Of a stretch of 64,000 nt of DNA, positions 42,773 to 52,648 are shown piece by piece; the stretch's first letter is position 1; every line of letters begins with the position of its first letter. Source of the DNA: Spirochaetota bacterium (GTDB taxonomy: Bacteria; Spirochaetota; UBA4802; UBA5550); assembly GCA_025457915.1 (NCBI GenBank), contig JALOTL010000009.1, forward strand, positions 1-64,000, read 5' to 3'. The notes under the pieces are model-generated. The model saw only the letters and a list, made by a program, of their open reading frames with translations, ran no database searches and had not been told where the DNA came from. The position numbers and the translations under genes are program-made.

Positions 42773-42970
42773 TCAGTTTTCCGGTATAATATCATAAACG
42801 AGATTGAAGCTTATCAGACTCATTAAAACAGTTTTTAAAGGCATCCCATCCGTGGTTTTTATCAGATGAGGATTGTTGACGTCGCTGTATCTCCAATCGG
42901 ATCCTTTAACAATAATCGACCCGCAGTATTCAAGCGAATCTGCATCATAAAGCTTGATTTCCTTGTTCAT
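42773..42970 (-). CDS. Small protein of unknown function (65 residues)
   Basis: The 65-residue product (MNKEIKLYDADSLEYCGSII and a hydrophobic-ended C-terminus) has no recognisable domain. It precedes the acidic helical gene in the same direction by 20 bases. An AAAGGG site lies 11 bases before the ATG. A compact beta-strand start suggests a small folded domain. Two-gene operon with 41893-42753 is likely. Confidence 0.6.
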   Translation of the reverse strand: MNKEIKLYDADSLEYCGSIIVKGSDWRYSDVNNPHLIKTTDGMPLKTVLMSLISFNLVYDIIPEN

Positions 42971-43050
42971 ATCGTTACAACCCTTTTATGGAAACTGGAA
43001 AAAGTCCGTTATAGTGAGAAGATATAAACTGTACATACCTTAGTCAAGTA

Positions 43051-44160
43051 TTAAGCGATGTATACCCTGGGCACTCTCTTTGAAATTCCACAGGTGATTT
43101 CGTATGGAATTGTGCCGATCCAGCCGGCGATGGTCGATGCAGTTATTATTTCTTTTCCGAAGAGGACCACCTCTTCTCCGATTTCGTATTCATCATCGCC
43201 GATATTGATCATTATCTGGTCCATGCAAACCCTGCCTGCGACAGGATAAGATTTCTTTCCTATCAGCACACTGCCTTTATTGGACAGGAACCTGCTGTAC
43301 CCGTCTCCATAACCTATCGGTATCGTGGCGATATTCGCGTCTTTATCGAGAGTATATGTCATGCCGTATGAGACCGTGGAACCCTTTTTCATCCTCTTTA
43401 TGAATAAAATGCAGCTTTTCAGCGTCATTGAGGGTATAAGATCCAGATTGTTTTTTTTTCCGTTAACAGCATAGCCGTAAGACATTATCCCGGGCCGGAT
43501 CATATTGAAAATTGAAGCCGGGTAATTTATTAATCCGGCGCTGTTGGATATGTGCTTGAACCCAACCCTGCAGCCTTCGTTCTCGATGGAATCAATTATG
43601 CCTTTAAATTTGTCTACTTGCCGCAGCGTCATTTCGGATTCTGGATTGTCGGCATCCGGGAAATGTGAATACACGCCCTGGATGGAGATATTTTTCATGC
43701 CGCTTATTTTTTTATATATTCCCGGGGCTTCCTCCGGCATGCAGCCGATTCTTCCCATGCCGGTGTCGATTTTGAGTTGGATCTGCGCCTCTCTGTTCCT
43801 GCGGACGGCAATTTCGGAGATTTTTTCAGCCAGGTCCGGATAGGCGACAGTCTGGATCAGGTCATAGTCAAAAATGATTTCAATTTGCTTTTCACTCGGG
43901 ATTATCAGTCCCAGCACAAGTATGGGTAGGCCAATGCCGGCGTTCCTTAATTCAATACCCTCGTCGAGAGAGGCGACCCCGAGCATGTCCACGGGACAGC
44001 ATTCCTCGGCGTACCTTGATATTTCAATTATACCATGACCGTAAGCGTCAGCTTTAACCGGGAGGAGTATGCCGACATTTTCACCCGCCGCCTTTTTAAT
44101 AGCGGTCAGATTATGCCTTACGGCTCCAAGATCAATTTCTACGAATGTTCGCCTCAGCAT
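43051..44160 (-). CDS. alr: Alanine racemase
   Basis: The protein interconverts L- and D-alanine for peptidoglycan, using PLP. From the chosen ATG (44160) it has 369 residues, the family norm. The N-terminal RRTFVEIDLGAVRHNL and the PLP-lysine motif VKADAYGHG are followed by the second catalytic Tyr region (SYGMTYTLDKDANIATIPIG, YGDGYSR) and RVCMDQIMINIG. An in-frame ATG at 44220 is upstream, but it has no better ribosome site and would add a non-homologous tail. It lies 93 bases after the RluA gene; both read on the minus strand. Confidence 0.95.
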   Translation of the reverse strand: MLRRTFVEIDLGAVRHNLTAIKKAAGENVGILLPVKADAYGHGIIEISRYAEECCPVDMLGVASLDEGIELRNAGIGLPILVLGLIIPSEKQIEIIFDYDLIQTVAYPDLAEKISEIAVRRNREAQIQLKIDTGMGRIGCMPEEAPGIYKKISGMKNISIQGVYSHFPDADNPESEMTLRQVDKFKGIIDSIENEGCRVGFKHISNSAGLINYPASIFNMIRPGIMSYGYAVNGKKNNLDLIPSMTLKSCILFIKRMKKGSTVSYGMTYTLDKDANIATIPIGYGDGYSRFLSNKGSVLIGKKSYPVAGRVCMDQIMINIGDDEYEIGEEVVLFGKEIITASTIAGWIGTIPYEITCGISKRVPRVYIA

Positions 44161-44253
44161 GACAGAAACCGGTCGAGTATCAACGGTATTCGATAAATTA
44201 TTATAAATGATTATTGTCAATAATAATAATTGCCGTCAGGGAATCCATGATAA

Positions 44254-44985
44254 TTACGACTTTCCGGGCGCTTCCCTGGCGTTATTTATTAATAATTCCA
44301 TTATATCATCAATCCGGGCTATTCTTTTACTGAACGTTTCCGGAGGTGGTGATACCAGTTCGATGTCGTTTTTTTTAATCGGATGCGCGATTTTCAAATA
44401 AAAGGAATGAAGGCATATGCTTCCGTCTTCAACCTTTTCCCCTGATCCGTATTTAGTATCCCCGATTACGGGAATGCCGATCGATGAAAGCTGCGTGCGT
44501 ATCTGGTGTTTTCTGCCTGTATATAGCCCGATCATTAGGAGCCTGTATCCGTTGACGGACAATATCTCTTTGCAGATAAGAGCAGCCTTTTTGGTACGGC
44601 CTGATTCAACCGGGCTTATTTCGGATACGTCCCTTTTCCTCAGGATATTCTGTTCGAGCCTGAGCCAGTCCCTGCCGGGCGTTTCACCCTCCATGGGGAC
44701 TATTGCGAGATAAATCTTGGTCACTTTCCGTGAAAGGAACTCTCCGTTAAGGATCCTTGCCGCCTTGGATGTCCTTGCAAACATCAATACCCCTGAAACC
44801 TGCTTGTCGAGCCTCTGTACTATACCGAGGAATACATTCCCCGGCTTCCGGTATTTTATTTTCAGGTATTCCTTGACGCATTCATATAAGGAAATATCTC
44901 CGGTATAATCCCCCTGGGTCAGCATGCCGGCTATTTTATCGACTGCTATGACGTGGTTGTCTTCGTATAAAATTTTTAAATTCAT
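44254..44985 (-). CDS. RluA-family pseudouridine synthase
   Basis: The 243-residue protein isomerises uridine to pseudouridine in RNA. The catalytic Asp is in VQRLDKQVSGVLMFA, the RLD motif of the family (usual HRLDxxTSG). Other matches are YEDNHVIAVDKIAG near the start, TSKAARILNGEF, and GRKHQIRTQLSSIGIPVIGD. Length fits a catalytic domain without S4 extension. The specific RNA target cannot be assigned. It is on the same strand upstream of alr with a 93-base gap. Confidence 0.92.
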   Translation of the reverse strand: MNLKILYEDNHVIAVDKIAGMLTQGDYTGDISLYECVKEYLKIKYRKPGNVFLGIVQRLDKQVSGVLMFARTSKAARILNGEFLSRKVTKIYLAIVPMEGETPGRDWLRLEQNILRKRDVSEISPVESGRTKKAALICKEILSVNGYRLLMIGLYTGRKHQIRTQLSSIGIPVIGDTKYGSGEKVEDGSICLHSFYLKIAHPIKKNDIELVSPPPETFSKRIARIDDIMELLINNAREAPGKS

Positions 44986-45192
44986 TATGCGGTTGAGTGA
45001 AAATAAATAAAACAGAATATGTTACTATTATGACGCCTGTATAACCATTATTTTTTTTGATAAATCAACCACATTTTTTAATGCCCCACTTAATAAATCT
45101 TATTATTAAAGATGACAGGTCAAATAATACTGTCTTTAAATACTAAATATCGATTAATTAAAAATCATTTAAACATAATTTTAAAAATATTC

Positions 45193-45221
45193 TTGACCTT
45201 GAGTTTGGTGTGGATTATTTT
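45193..45221 (+). promoter_or_regulatory. Predicted promoter of the small cytochrome-like gene
   Basis: TTGACC (45193-45198), 17-base spacer, TATTTT (45216-45221), giving a start near 45228 and a short leader with AAAGG before the ATG. A second TATAAT at 45226 has no matching -35 box. The rest of 44986-45192 is AT-rich without a gene. Confidence 0.45.
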
Positions 45222-45245
45222 ACTATATAATATAAAGGTACCCAT

Positions 45246-45503
45246 ATGAAAAAATTACTTTTTGCATTCGTTATTGGAATATTTGCATTTTCATATACCG
45301 GTCTTGATGCAAATCCGAAAATCAAGGCGGCCCATGCCGCGTTAAAAAACAGCGGCAATATTAATTATGATTGCAATACCTATTGTCACGGTGCCCCGAA
45401 TAAAATTGAAAAACTGAAAGGGCAGAAATATCTTAAGAATCAGGCAAAATTTGCATCATTGAAGAATAATTCCAAATGCAATATGAAGGGCTGCCACAAC
45501 TGA
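45246..45503 (+). CDS. Small exported protein with unusual haem-c-like motifs (CX3CH and CX4CH)
   Basis: The 85-residue protein has a signal peptide (MKKLLFAFVIGIFAFSYTG; cleavage near LDA). The mature part has two Cys...CysHis motifs: C43NTYCH48 (CX3CH) and C78NMKGCH84 (CX4CH), plus His30. Canonical c-haem sites are CX2CH; CX4CH is documented in cytochrome c3-type proteins, and CX3CH is rarer. It could be a tiny di-haem cytochrome or a metal- or redox-sensitive protein. Strong promoter and ribosome site support expression. No cytochrome biogenesis gene lies nearby except HemW. Possible function is an inference from motifs. Confidence 0.7.
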   Translation: MKKLLFAFVIGIFAFSYTGLDANPKIKAAHAALKNSGNINYDCNTYCHGAPNKIEKLKGQKYLKNQAKFASLKNNSKCNMKGCHN

Positions 45504-45553
45504 AAAAAAGCTTGTATTTTGATGAGCTATTTTCATATTGATCCTGGTCTTGG

Positions 45554-45635
45554 GCGAGCGTGGTGGAACTGGCAGACACGCTAGACTTAGGATCTAGTGC
45601 CGAAAGGCGTGGGGGTTCAAGTCCCTTCGCTCGCA
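45554..45635 (+). tRNA. tRNA-Leu (anticodon UAG)
   Basis: Acceptor GCGAGCG/CGCTCGC; anticodon loop CTTAGGA (TAG); variable arm TGCCGAAAGGCGT; T loop TTCAAGT; A73. No encoded CCA. It lies 6 bases before tRNA-Gly. Confidence 0.95.
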
Positions 45636-45640
45636 ATTAA

Positions 45641-45712
45641 GCGGGAATAACTCAGCGGTAGAGTGTCACCTTGCCAAGGTGAAGGTCGCGGGTTCAAATC
45701 CCGTTTCCCGCT
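45641..45712 (+). tRNA. tRNA-Gly (anticodon GCC)
   Basis: Acceptor GCGGGAA/TTCCCGC; anticodon stem TCACC/GGTGA encloses TTGCCAA (GCC); T loop TTCAAAT; discriminator U73 typical of bacterial tRNA-Gly. A terminator follows at 45719. Confidence 0.95.
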
Positions 45713-45718
45713 CATGGC

Positions 45719-45756
45719 AAAAAAAGAGGTTATTGAAAAATAACCTCTTTTTTTTA
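45719..45756 (+). terminator. Intrinsic terminator of the tRNA-Leu/tRNA-Gly unit
   Basis: 14-bp stem AAAAAGAGGTTATT / AATAACCTCTTTTT with a short GAAA loop and further T residues. Confidence 0.9.
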
Positions 45757-45954
45757 TCACCATCTACATGATAAACGTCGCAATGCTCTCGTATTTTATA
45801 TCAAATTTTAAATATATCAATATTATTCATAAAACTCATTCCCTGTTCTGCTCGGTATTTGTTTTTTATCTTCCTTATTTATATAAAAAAATGTTTGACT
45901 GGTATATGCTTAGTTCAAAATATATGGCAATATTTTATGGAAGGGGTGAATCTT

Positions 45955-47292
45955 TTGAACATAGATGCAAAGAAGCTGGAAAATTCCAGAATGGAGCTTC
46001 AGATAAATGTACCGTTAGATAATGTAGAGTTGGAATACAAATCGGTTTTCAATAAAATCCAGTCCGGCGCGACCATAGACGGATTCAGAAAAGGCAAGGC
46101 TCCTCTCGGTCTTGTAGAAAAAAGGTATCAGGAACTGGCCGATAAAGAGGTTTCGGAAAACCTCTTAAAAAGGGCCTTCGTAGATGCCGTTACTGAAAAA
46201 CAGCTTACCCCCATCGCACAGCCCCAATATGAATTTGACAGGATATCAAGGGGGGAGCCGTTTTCATTCAAGGCGGTTTTTGAAGTACCCCCGTCCATAG
46301 AGCTCGGTAAATACAAGGAATTGCATGCGGATGAAAACTCGTGCGTTATCTCCGAGGAAGATGTAAATAATGAAATCGAATCGATAAGGGAAAGGGATTC
46401 CAAGGTCCACAAGAAGGAGATAGATCCTGTAATTGAAAACGGTGATCTTGCCAAAATCAAGGTAAAAAGGATCGACGATGTTCAGCAGAACGAGATCGAC
46501 AAGGTTGACTTCAAGGAGTATTCGATTGTAGTCGGGAAAAGCAAGGATGAGTCGGCGCTTGATAAACACCTTGCCGGAATGAATCTTGGCGAGGAAAAGG
46601 AAATTGAAGTCAGGTATCCAAAGGGCTATTACATCAAGGAGTTGTCCGGCCAGAAGGTAAAATATCTGGTAAAGATAGAGGATGTAAGCACGATTGAGCT
46701 TCCCGAACTGAACGATGAGTTCGCAAAAAAAGTTCAATATGAGTCAATGGATGATTTCAGGAAAAAGACCAGGGAATACCTGGAAAAATTCGTCAGCGAA
46801 AGGGCAATGGGTGACGCGAAAGCTCAGATTCTTAAAAATATCGTTGAGAACAGCAATTTCGACATTCCCGAGTCCATGATACTGACTGAAATGGCCGTGA
46901 TATTCAGGAAAACCCAGGAGAGGGTCGGTTATGTTTCCGACAACCTGACGGAGTTCTGCAAGGCTTTTGGAATGGATCAGGAAGAGTTCAGGAATAAGCT
47001 CAGGGAGGAAGCGGTCATGTCGATTAAAACGACGCTGGCCCTTCAGGAGATAGCAAAGAAAGAGGATTTGAAACCGTCCGAGGAGAAATTCAGGGAAGTG
47101 CTGCAAAACATCGCCATGAGGAACTCCAAGTCCATTGAAGAGATTGATAAATTGATAACGGAAAATAATTCCAGGGAAAGGATAGAGTACGAACTGCTCC
47201 TCGATTCGGCCATGGAATTTATTTATGACAATGCAAAAGTCAAAAAGCTTAAGCCTGTAACCCTCGATGAGTTTTTAAAAAAAGAGGATTGA
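45955..47292 (+). CDS. tig: Trigger factor (ribosome-associated chaperone, peptidyl-prolyl isomerase)
   Basis: The 445-residue protein has the ribosome-binding N-terminal domain with the signature GFRKGKAP (residues about 41-48), followed by a PPIase domain (about 155-240, KEYSIVVGKS, LAGMNLGEEKEIEV) and a C-terminal helical chaperone domain. It folds nascent chains at the ribosome exit. I chose TTG 45955 because AAGGGG lies 8 bases before it; ATG 45937 or GTG 45946 are weaker choices. It opens the tig, clpP, clpX, lon series, standard in many bacteria, though a 290-base gap separates it from clpP. Confidence 0.95.
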   Translation: MNIDAKKLENSRMELQINVPLDNVELEYKSVFNKIQSGATIDGFRKGKAPLGLVEKRYQELADKEVSENLLKRAFVDAVTEKQLTPIAQPQYEFDRISRGEPFSFKAVFEVPPSIELGKYKELHADENSCVISEEDVNNEIESIRERDSKVHKKEIDPVIENGDLAKIKVKRIDDVQQNEIDKVDFKEYSIVVGKSKDESALDKHLAGMNLGEEKEIEVRYPKGYYIKELSGQKVKYLVKIEDVSTIELPELNDEFAKKVQYESMDDFRKKTREYLEKFVSERAMGDAKAQILKNIVENSNFDIPESMILTEMAVIFRKTQERVGYVSDNLTEFCKAFGMDQEEFRNKLREEAVMSIKTTLALQEIAKKEDLKPSEEKFREVLQNIAMRNSKSIEEIDKLITENNSRERIEYELLLDSAMEFIYDNAKVKKLKPVTLDEFLKKED

Positions 47293-47453
47293 ATTCGAAT
47301 CCTTTAATAAAGAGTTGAAACAGTCAACATATTGCTAATTGAAGAAAAATTTTATACATTTTCTTAAAATTGTAAAATATTAATTCTTTATTAATTCCAT
47401 ATTTTAGTTTGCTAATGTAACATAATACATAAATTAATGTATATTAATTATAA

Positions 47454-47480
47454 ATCAAACGGTGTTTGACGCCATTTGAT
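47454..47480. repeat. Inverted repeat upstream of clpP
   Basis: ATCAAACGGTG TTTGA CGCCATTTGAT pairs 10 of 11 positions (one G-U, one mismatch) and lies about 100 bases before clpP. It is not the CIRCE sequence. It could be an operator. The remaining tig-clpP gap (47293-47582) is AT-rich without a gene. Confidence 0.4.
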
Positions 47481-47582
47481 TAATTTGATTGTTTATAATG
47501 AAGCGTTAATGCCGAAAAATATTATATACAACTTCGTAAAAGTTTCAGAAGACAATTTAATAGAATTCAGGGGTGTGATTAG

Positions 47583-48167
47583 ATGAGTCTAGTTCCTATA
47601 GTTATTGAACAGTCCAGCCGGGGGGAAAGGGCATATGACATATACTCCAGGCTTTTAAAGGACAGGATCGTTTTTCTCGGCGAGGCCATAGATGATTATG
47701 TTTCCAGCCTTGTAATCGCCCAGCTCCTTTTTCTTGAAGCCGAGGACCCGGATAAGGACATATTTCTTTATATAAATTCACCGGGCGGGATCGTAACTTC
47801 CGGTCTTGCCATTTACGACACCATGCAGTACATCAAACCCGATGTCGCTACCATATGCATAGGACAGGCGGCATCCATGGGATCACTGCTTCTTGCGGCC
47901 GGGGCCGCTGGCAAAAGATCGGCTCTGCCGAATTCAAGAATAATGATCCATCAGCCTGCCGGGGGATTCCAGGGCCAGGCGTCAGATATAGAGATCCAGG
48001 CAAGGGAAATCGTAAAAATTAAAAAGAAATTGAATGAAATATATTCCTTCCACACTAAGCAGCCTGTTGAAAGGATCGAAAAGGACGTCGACAGGGATTA
48101 TTTCATGTCGGCTGAAGAGGCCATGAAGTACGGCCTCTTAGACAAGGTTATTGAAAGAAAACAATAA
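47583..48167 (+). CDS. clpP: ATP-dependent Clp protease proteolytic subunit
   Basis: The 194-residue serine protease has the catalytic triad Ser98 (AASMGSLL), His123 (MIHQPAGG) and Asp172 (VDRDYFMS). N-terminal [20 protein letters not shown] and FLYINSPGG are also standard. It forms the 14-mer chamber that works with ClpX, encoded 9 bases downstream. The ATG follows AGGGGTG. Confidence 0.97.
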   Translation: MSLVPIVIEQSSRGERAYDIYSRLLKDRIVFLGEAIDDYVSSLVIAQLLFLEAEDPDKDIFLYINSPGGIVTSGLAIYDTMQYIKPDVATICIGQAASMGSLLLAAGAAGKRSALPNSRIMIHQPAGGFQGQASDIEIQAREIVKIKKKLNEIYSFHTKQPVERIEKDVDRDYFMSAEEAMKYGLLDKVIERKQ

Positions 48168-48176
48168 GGAGTCGAG

Positions 48177-49433
48177 ATGGCGTCAAAAGGCAAGGAAGAA
48201 AAAGCTAAACTATACTGTTCATTTTGCGGTAAAAGCCAGGACATAGTAAAAAAGCTAGTAGCCGGACCGGATGTATACATTTGCGACGAATGCATAGATC
48301 TCTGCAACGAGATAGTTGCTGACGATGCGGCAAGCGGCCTGGATGAGAATTTTTCAAACCTTCCCAAACCGAAAGACATCAATGAAATCCTGAATGAATA
48401 TGTCATTGGGCAGGATGAAGCCAAGAAAATACTCGCCGTGGCCGTCTACAACCACTACAAGAGAATTTTCAGCAATAAGAATTTAAAGAAGAATGACGTG
48501 GAGATCGACAAGAGCAATATTCTTCTTGTCGGACCTACTGGTTCGGGGAAAACCCTTCTGGCGCAGACCCTGGCGAGAATCCTTCATGTGCCGTTCGCAA
48601 TTGCTGACGCAACAACCCTGACCGAGGCGGGATATGTGGGGGAGGACGTGGAAAACATTCTCCTTCGCTTGATTCAGAACGCCGACGGCGAGGTCAAAAA
48701 AGCGGAGATAGGCATAATATACATCGATGAAATCGACAAGATATCCAGGAAATCGGACAATCCCTCTATCACGAGAGACGTTTCCGGGGAAGGGGTGCAG
48801 CAGGCGCTTTTAAAAATCATAGAGGGAACGATTGCAAACGTGCCGCCGCAGGGCGGAAGAAAACACCCGCACCAGGAATTCATCTCGATAGATACAAGAA
48901 ACATATTGTTTATCGTTGGCGGTGCCTTCGTCGGTCTGGACAATATAATACAGAAACGGCTCGGGAACAAAACAATGGGCTTCGGGGCTGATATCAAGTC
49001 CCAGAAGGAAATAAGCGATGAAAATATTTTAAGAAGCCTTCACCCCGAGGATCTAATAAAATACGGGATGATACCGGAATTCGTCGGCAGGATCCCTGTA
49101 CTTGCAGTGCTTGACGAGCTCAACAAGGAAGCGCTGGTCAGGATACTAATCGAACCGAAAAACGCGTTCATCAAGCAGTATAAAAAGATCTTCTCTTTCG
49201 AGGATGTGGATCTGGAATTCACCGAGGATGCGATAACCGAGATAGCCGATATAGCTATCGGCAGATCGTGCGGGGCGCGGGGTCTGAGGGCCGTTCTGGA
49301 AAGCCTGATGCTGGACCTCATGTATGACGTACCGTCGATGAGCAATATAACCAAGGTTGTCATAACCAAGGCAATGGTGAACGGCGAGCAGGGTCCGAAA
49401 ATCATATATAATGACAAGGAGAAATCGGCCTGA
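48177..49433 (+). CDS. clpX: ATP-dependent Clp protease ATPase subunit ClpX
   Basis: The 418-residue AAA+ unfoldase has the N-terminal zinc-binding domain ([16 protein letters not shown]), Walker [13 protein letters not shown], Walker [11 protein letters not shown] and the ClpX-specific [11 protein letters not shown] region ([14 protein letters not shown]), plus [11 protein letters not shown] and sensor 2 [11 protein letters not shown]. It recognises and threads substrates into ClpP. AAGGAGTCGAG precedes the ATG. Lon starts 8 bases after its stop. Confidence 0.97.
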   Translation: MASKGKEEKAKLYCSFCGKSQDIVKKLVAGPDVYICDECIDLCNEIVADDAASGLDENFSNLPKPKDINEILNEYVIGQDEAKKILAVAVYNHYKRIFSNKNLKKNDVEIDKSNILLVGPTGSGKTLLAQTLARILHVPFAIADATTLTEAGYVGEDVENILLRLIQNADGEVKKAEIGIIYIDEIDKISRKSDNPSITRDVSGEGVQQALLKIIEGTIANVPPQGGRKHPHQEFISIDTRNILFIVGGAFVGLDNIIQKRLGNKTMGFGADIKSQKEISDENILRSLHPEDLIKYGMIPEFVGRIPVLAVLDELNKEALVRILIEPKNAFIKQYKKIFSFEDVDLEFTEDAITEIADIAIGRSCGARGLRAVLESLMLDLMYDVPSMSNITKVVITKAMVNGEQGPKIIYNDKEKSA

Positions 49434-49440
49434 TTTAAAT

Positions 49441-51888
49441 ATGAAAAAGCAGATAGATTACAATAAAAAATATCCTCTTCTGCCCCTCAGAGACGTGGTG
49501 GTTTTTCCCCACATGGTGATACCGCTTTTTGTCGGGAGGGAAAAGTCGGTAAACGCGCTGGACGAAGCCATGAAGACCGAAAGGCTGATCGTTCTCGCGA
49601 CTCAAACGGATGCCCAGATAACGGTACCGGAAAGGAAGGACCTCTATGACGTCGGTACAGTCGCGGAGATACTGCAGCTTCTGAAGCTCCCTGACGGAAC
49701 CATCAAGGTCCTCGTGGAGGGTGTTTCAAGGGGTTATATCTCCGACTTCGGTTCCGACAAGGATTATTACGAGGTCAAGATAAAGGATATCGACAGGACG
49801 GTGGAGACCGGCATCGATATCCAGTCTTTAAAGCAGAACCTTCTGGACACATTCGATAAATACATCAAGCTCAATAAAAAAGTTCCTCGGGAGGCCCTGA
49901 CCTCGTCGGCGGGGATAGAAGATATTTCCCAGCTGGCGGATATAATATCGTCCCATGTCGAAATGAAAATCGAGTACAAGCAGTCGCTTCTTGATATCGG
50001 AAGTCCCGTAGACAGGCTCAGCAGGCTGATCGAGCTTATCAACGGCGAAATCGAGGTCATGTATATTGAAAAGAAGATACAGGGCCAGGTCAGGAAACAT
50101 ATGGAAAAGACCCAGAAAGAATATTACCTGAACGAACAGATGAAGGTAATAAAAAAGGAACTGGGGCAGGGCGAGGCAGAAGTTGACGAGATAGATGAAC
50201 TCAGAAAATCCATAGATACGGCAAGGATGAGCACGGAGGCCAGGACCAAGTCGCTTCAGGAGGTCAAGCGGCTAGAGAAAATGCCGCCCATGTCGGCCGA
50301 GTCGGCCGTGGTCAGGAACTATATAGAATGGCTCAGGGACGTGCCGTGGTATAAAAAGACAAGGGACAACAAGGATATAGAGCTTTCAATGAATATTCTC
50401 AACGAAGACCATTACGGACTTGAAGAGGTCAAGGAGAGAATCGTTGAATATATAGCCGTAAGGCAGCTTTCAAAGAAGCTCAAGGGCCCGATCCTTTGCT
50501 TCGTCGGTCCTCCGGGAGTGGGCAAGACCTCCCTCGGCAGATCCGTTGCCAGGGCCCTTGGCAGAAAATTCGTAAGGATGTCTCTCGGCGGAGTAAGGGA
50601 CGAAGCGGAGATACGCGGCCATAGAAGGACCTACGTGGGCGCTCTTCCCGGAAGAATTATACAGATGATGAAAAAGGCCGCTACGGTCAATCCGGTAATT
50701 CTCCTCGACGAGGTCGACAAGATGTCAATGGATTTCAGGGGGGATCCCTCGTCCGCATTGCTTGAGGTGCTTGACCCCGAGCAGAACAATTCATTCGTCG
50801 ATCATTACATGGAAGTTCCGTATAATCTCAGCGATGTTATGTTCATTACCACTGCCAACGTGCAGCACAAGATCCCGCTGCCCCTGCTTGACAGGATGGA
50901 AATTATCGAGATATCGAGTTATACCGAACCGGAAAAGCTCAATATTGCTGTAAAATTTCTTCTTAACAAACAGATCCTTGAAAACGGACTGCGACGTGAA
51001 AATATTGAATTTCCTGATGATATGATACTTTATACGATAAGGCACTATACCAGGGAGGCCGGGGTAAGGAACCTTGAGCGCGTTATTGCGAAGGTTTGCA
51101 GGAAGGTGGCCAGGGAAGTAGTAAGAAACGGCAATGACTTCAAAAAGACCGTAACTGAAGAAGCTCTTCACCGGTTCCTTGGCCCCATAAAATTCAAATA
51201 CGGCGTCAAGGAACAGAAAAATGAAATCGGGCTGGCCAATGGATTGGCCTGGACCGAGGTCGGCGGCGATATACTTAACATCGAGGCATCGCTTATAAAG
51301 GGCAAGGGCAATCTGACCCTCACCGGCAAGCTCGGAGAGGTGATGCAGGAATCGGCCCACGCGGCGCATACCTATGTGCGCGCGAACCAGCAGTTTTTTA
51401 ATATTGAGGATGATATCCTGCGGAAAAGCGACATTCATCTTCATGTTCCTGAGGGAGCGATTCCAAAGGACGGACCTTCGGCGGGAATAACCATGGCCGT
51501 TGTAATCGCATCCCTGCTCAGCAATATCCCGGTCAGGTGCGACGTGGCGTTGACCGGTGAAATAACCCTGAGGGGCAAGGTGCTGCCGATAGGCGGACTG
51601 AAAGAAAAAATTCTTGCCGCCCACAGGGCCGATATCCGGCATGTAATAATACCGGAAGAAAATGAGAAAGACCTCGAGAAAATCCCGGAATACGTAAGGC
51701 AGCAGATGGTTTTTCACCCCGTTTCAAAAATGGAAGAGGTAATTTTCCTTGCGCTTCAGGATCCGGACAAGTTCTTCAAGGACCATGAAAAAACCAGGTT
51801 CCTCTATGAAAGATGGAAGGGCCATATGGGCGACTGGAGCATTGAAATAGGCGATCAGGTAAACGATAAAGACGCCATCAAGATGTAG
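49441..51888 (+). CDS. lon: ATP-dependent protease Lon
   Basis: The 815-residue protein starts at the ATG after the clpX stop (a longer frame from 49411 overlaps clpX and lacks the usual N-terminus). It has the LAN substrate-binding domain, coiled coil, AAA+ module with Walker [14 protein letters not shown] (near 355) and Walker [12 protein letters not shown], and the protease domain with catalytic dyad Ser ([11 protein letters not shown], near 680) and Lys ([12 protein letters not shown], near 722). It degrades misfolded and regulatory proteins. Its stop almost meets the convergent methyltransferase stop (4 bases). Confidence 0.97.
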   Translation: MKKQIDYNKKYPLLPLRDVVVFPHMVIPLFVGREKSVNALDEAMKTERLIVLATQTDAQITVPERKDLYDVGTVAEILQLLKLPDGTIKVLVEGVSRGYISDFGSDKDYYEVKIKDIDRTVETGIDIQSLKQNLLDTFDKYIKLNKKVPREALTSSAGIEDISQLADIISSHVEMKIEYKQSLLDIGSPVDRLSRLIELINGEIEVMYIEKKIQGQVRKHMEKTQKEYYLNEQMKVIKKELGQGEAEVDEIDELRKSIDTARMSTEARTKSLQEVKRLEKMPPMSAESAVVRNYIEWLRDVPWYKKTRDNKDIELSMNILNEDHYGLEEVKERIVEYIAVRQLSKKLKGPILCFVGPPGVGKTSLGRSVARALGRKFVRMSLGGVRDEAEIRGHRRTYVGALPGRIIQMMKKAATVNPVILLDEVDKMSMDFRGDPSSALLEVLDPEQNNSFVDHYMEVPYNLSDVMFITTANVQHKIPLPLLDRMEIIEISSYTEPEKLNIAVKFLLNKQILENGLRRENIEFPDDMILYTIRHYTREAGVRNLERVIAKVCRKVAREVVRNGNDFKKTVTEEALHRFLGPIKFKYGVKEQKNEIGLANGLAWTEVGGDILNIEASLIKGKGNLTLTGKLGEVMQESAHAAHTYVRANQQFFNIEDDILRKSDIHLHVPEGAIPKDGPSAGITMAVVIASLLSNIPVRCDVALTGEITLRGKVLPIGGLKEKILAAHRADIRHVIIPEENEKDLEKIPEYVRQQMVFHPVSKMEEVIFLALQDPDKFFKDHEKTRFLYERWKGHMGDWSIEIGDQVNDKDAIKM

Positions 51889-51892
51889 AGGT

Positions 51893-52648
51893 CTAAGTCT
51901 TCGAGAAGTGTATTACCATCCTCGTGGATTTTTCGGTGTAGGGATCATTCTTGAAGCTGGAAAACACGTTGATTATCCTGAAAGAATTTCCTTCTATAAA
52001 CTTTTTTATTTCATCATAGGTAAAAGTTCTCATCACGTGCCTGTCGCGTACAGTTTTCTGCCCGGAGCCTGTTTTTATTAAATAGTTGTAATTGACCTCT
52101 ACAACGGTCTTGTTGGGATATTCCAGGATTCTGAATCCGCGCTCCCTGTCGATTTTAACATCCTCGTACGCTGTCGTTGATATGTGGCTTAAATCTTTCT
52201 TGTGGATGATTTCTATCGGTATTGAATTCCAGATTTCAAAAACCGCGGTTCCATTGCTCTTCAGCGCCCTCCACGTGTTCCAGAAAACACGGTCCACGTC
52301 CGAATCTTCGAGAACGTAGTTGAATGTTCCGAAAATGGAAAGTGCCACGTCGAATTCTTCGTAAAAATCGAAAGAGGCCATATCCATCCTGATAAAGGAA
52401 ATTTTTTTATCGGGATTCCGCATTTTAGCGATTCTCAGCATTTCGGGGCTTGAATCAATGCCGATGCAGGTTAATCCCTTGCCGCTCAGGACTTTAAGAT
52501 GCTCTCCTGTTCCGCAGCCTATATCGAGCAGTTTCGAGTCTTTTATGGATGGTATAATTTTAAGTATGAAGGAGATGTCGTCATTTATATTCCTGTGATT
52601 GTTTTCTATGGAAAAATAGTATTCCGCAAGGTCGTTATAAAGTTTCAT
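51893..52648 (-). CDS. Class I SAM-dependent methyltransferase
   Basis: The 251-residue protein has the SAM-binding motif LLDIGCGTGEHLKVL and post-I acidic residue (CIGIDSSPEML), then VALSIFGTFNYVL as motif IV. The fold is Rossmann-type, Methyltransf_11/25-like. Its start ATG overlaps the ptsI stop (TAATG), so it is translationally coupled to ptsI. The substrate is not evident; small molecules are more likely than DNA. It converges on lon. Family certain, function unknown. Confidence 0.85.
   Translation of the reverse strand: MKLYNDLAEYYFSIENNHRNINDDISFILKIIPSIKDSKLLDIGCGTGEHLKVLSGKGLTCIGIDSSPEMLRIAKMRNPDKKISFIRMDMASFDFYEEFDVALSIFGTFNYVLEDSDVDRVFWNTWRALKSNGTAVFEIWNSIPIEIIHKKDLSHISTTAYEDVKIDRERGFRILEYPNKTVVEVNYNYLIKTGSGQKTVRDRHVMRTFTYDEIKKFIEGNSFRIINVFSSFKNDPYTEKSTRMVIHFSKT

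Noticed and set aside
44185-44215. TTGACA/TATAAT pair upstream of alr
   Set aside because: Both hexamers are present on the minus strand but only 9 bases apart, too close for a sigma70 promoter.
45768-46022. 85-codon frame before trigger factor
   Set aside because: It overlaps the tig start in another frame and has no ribosome site or domain; the tig frame carries clear homology.
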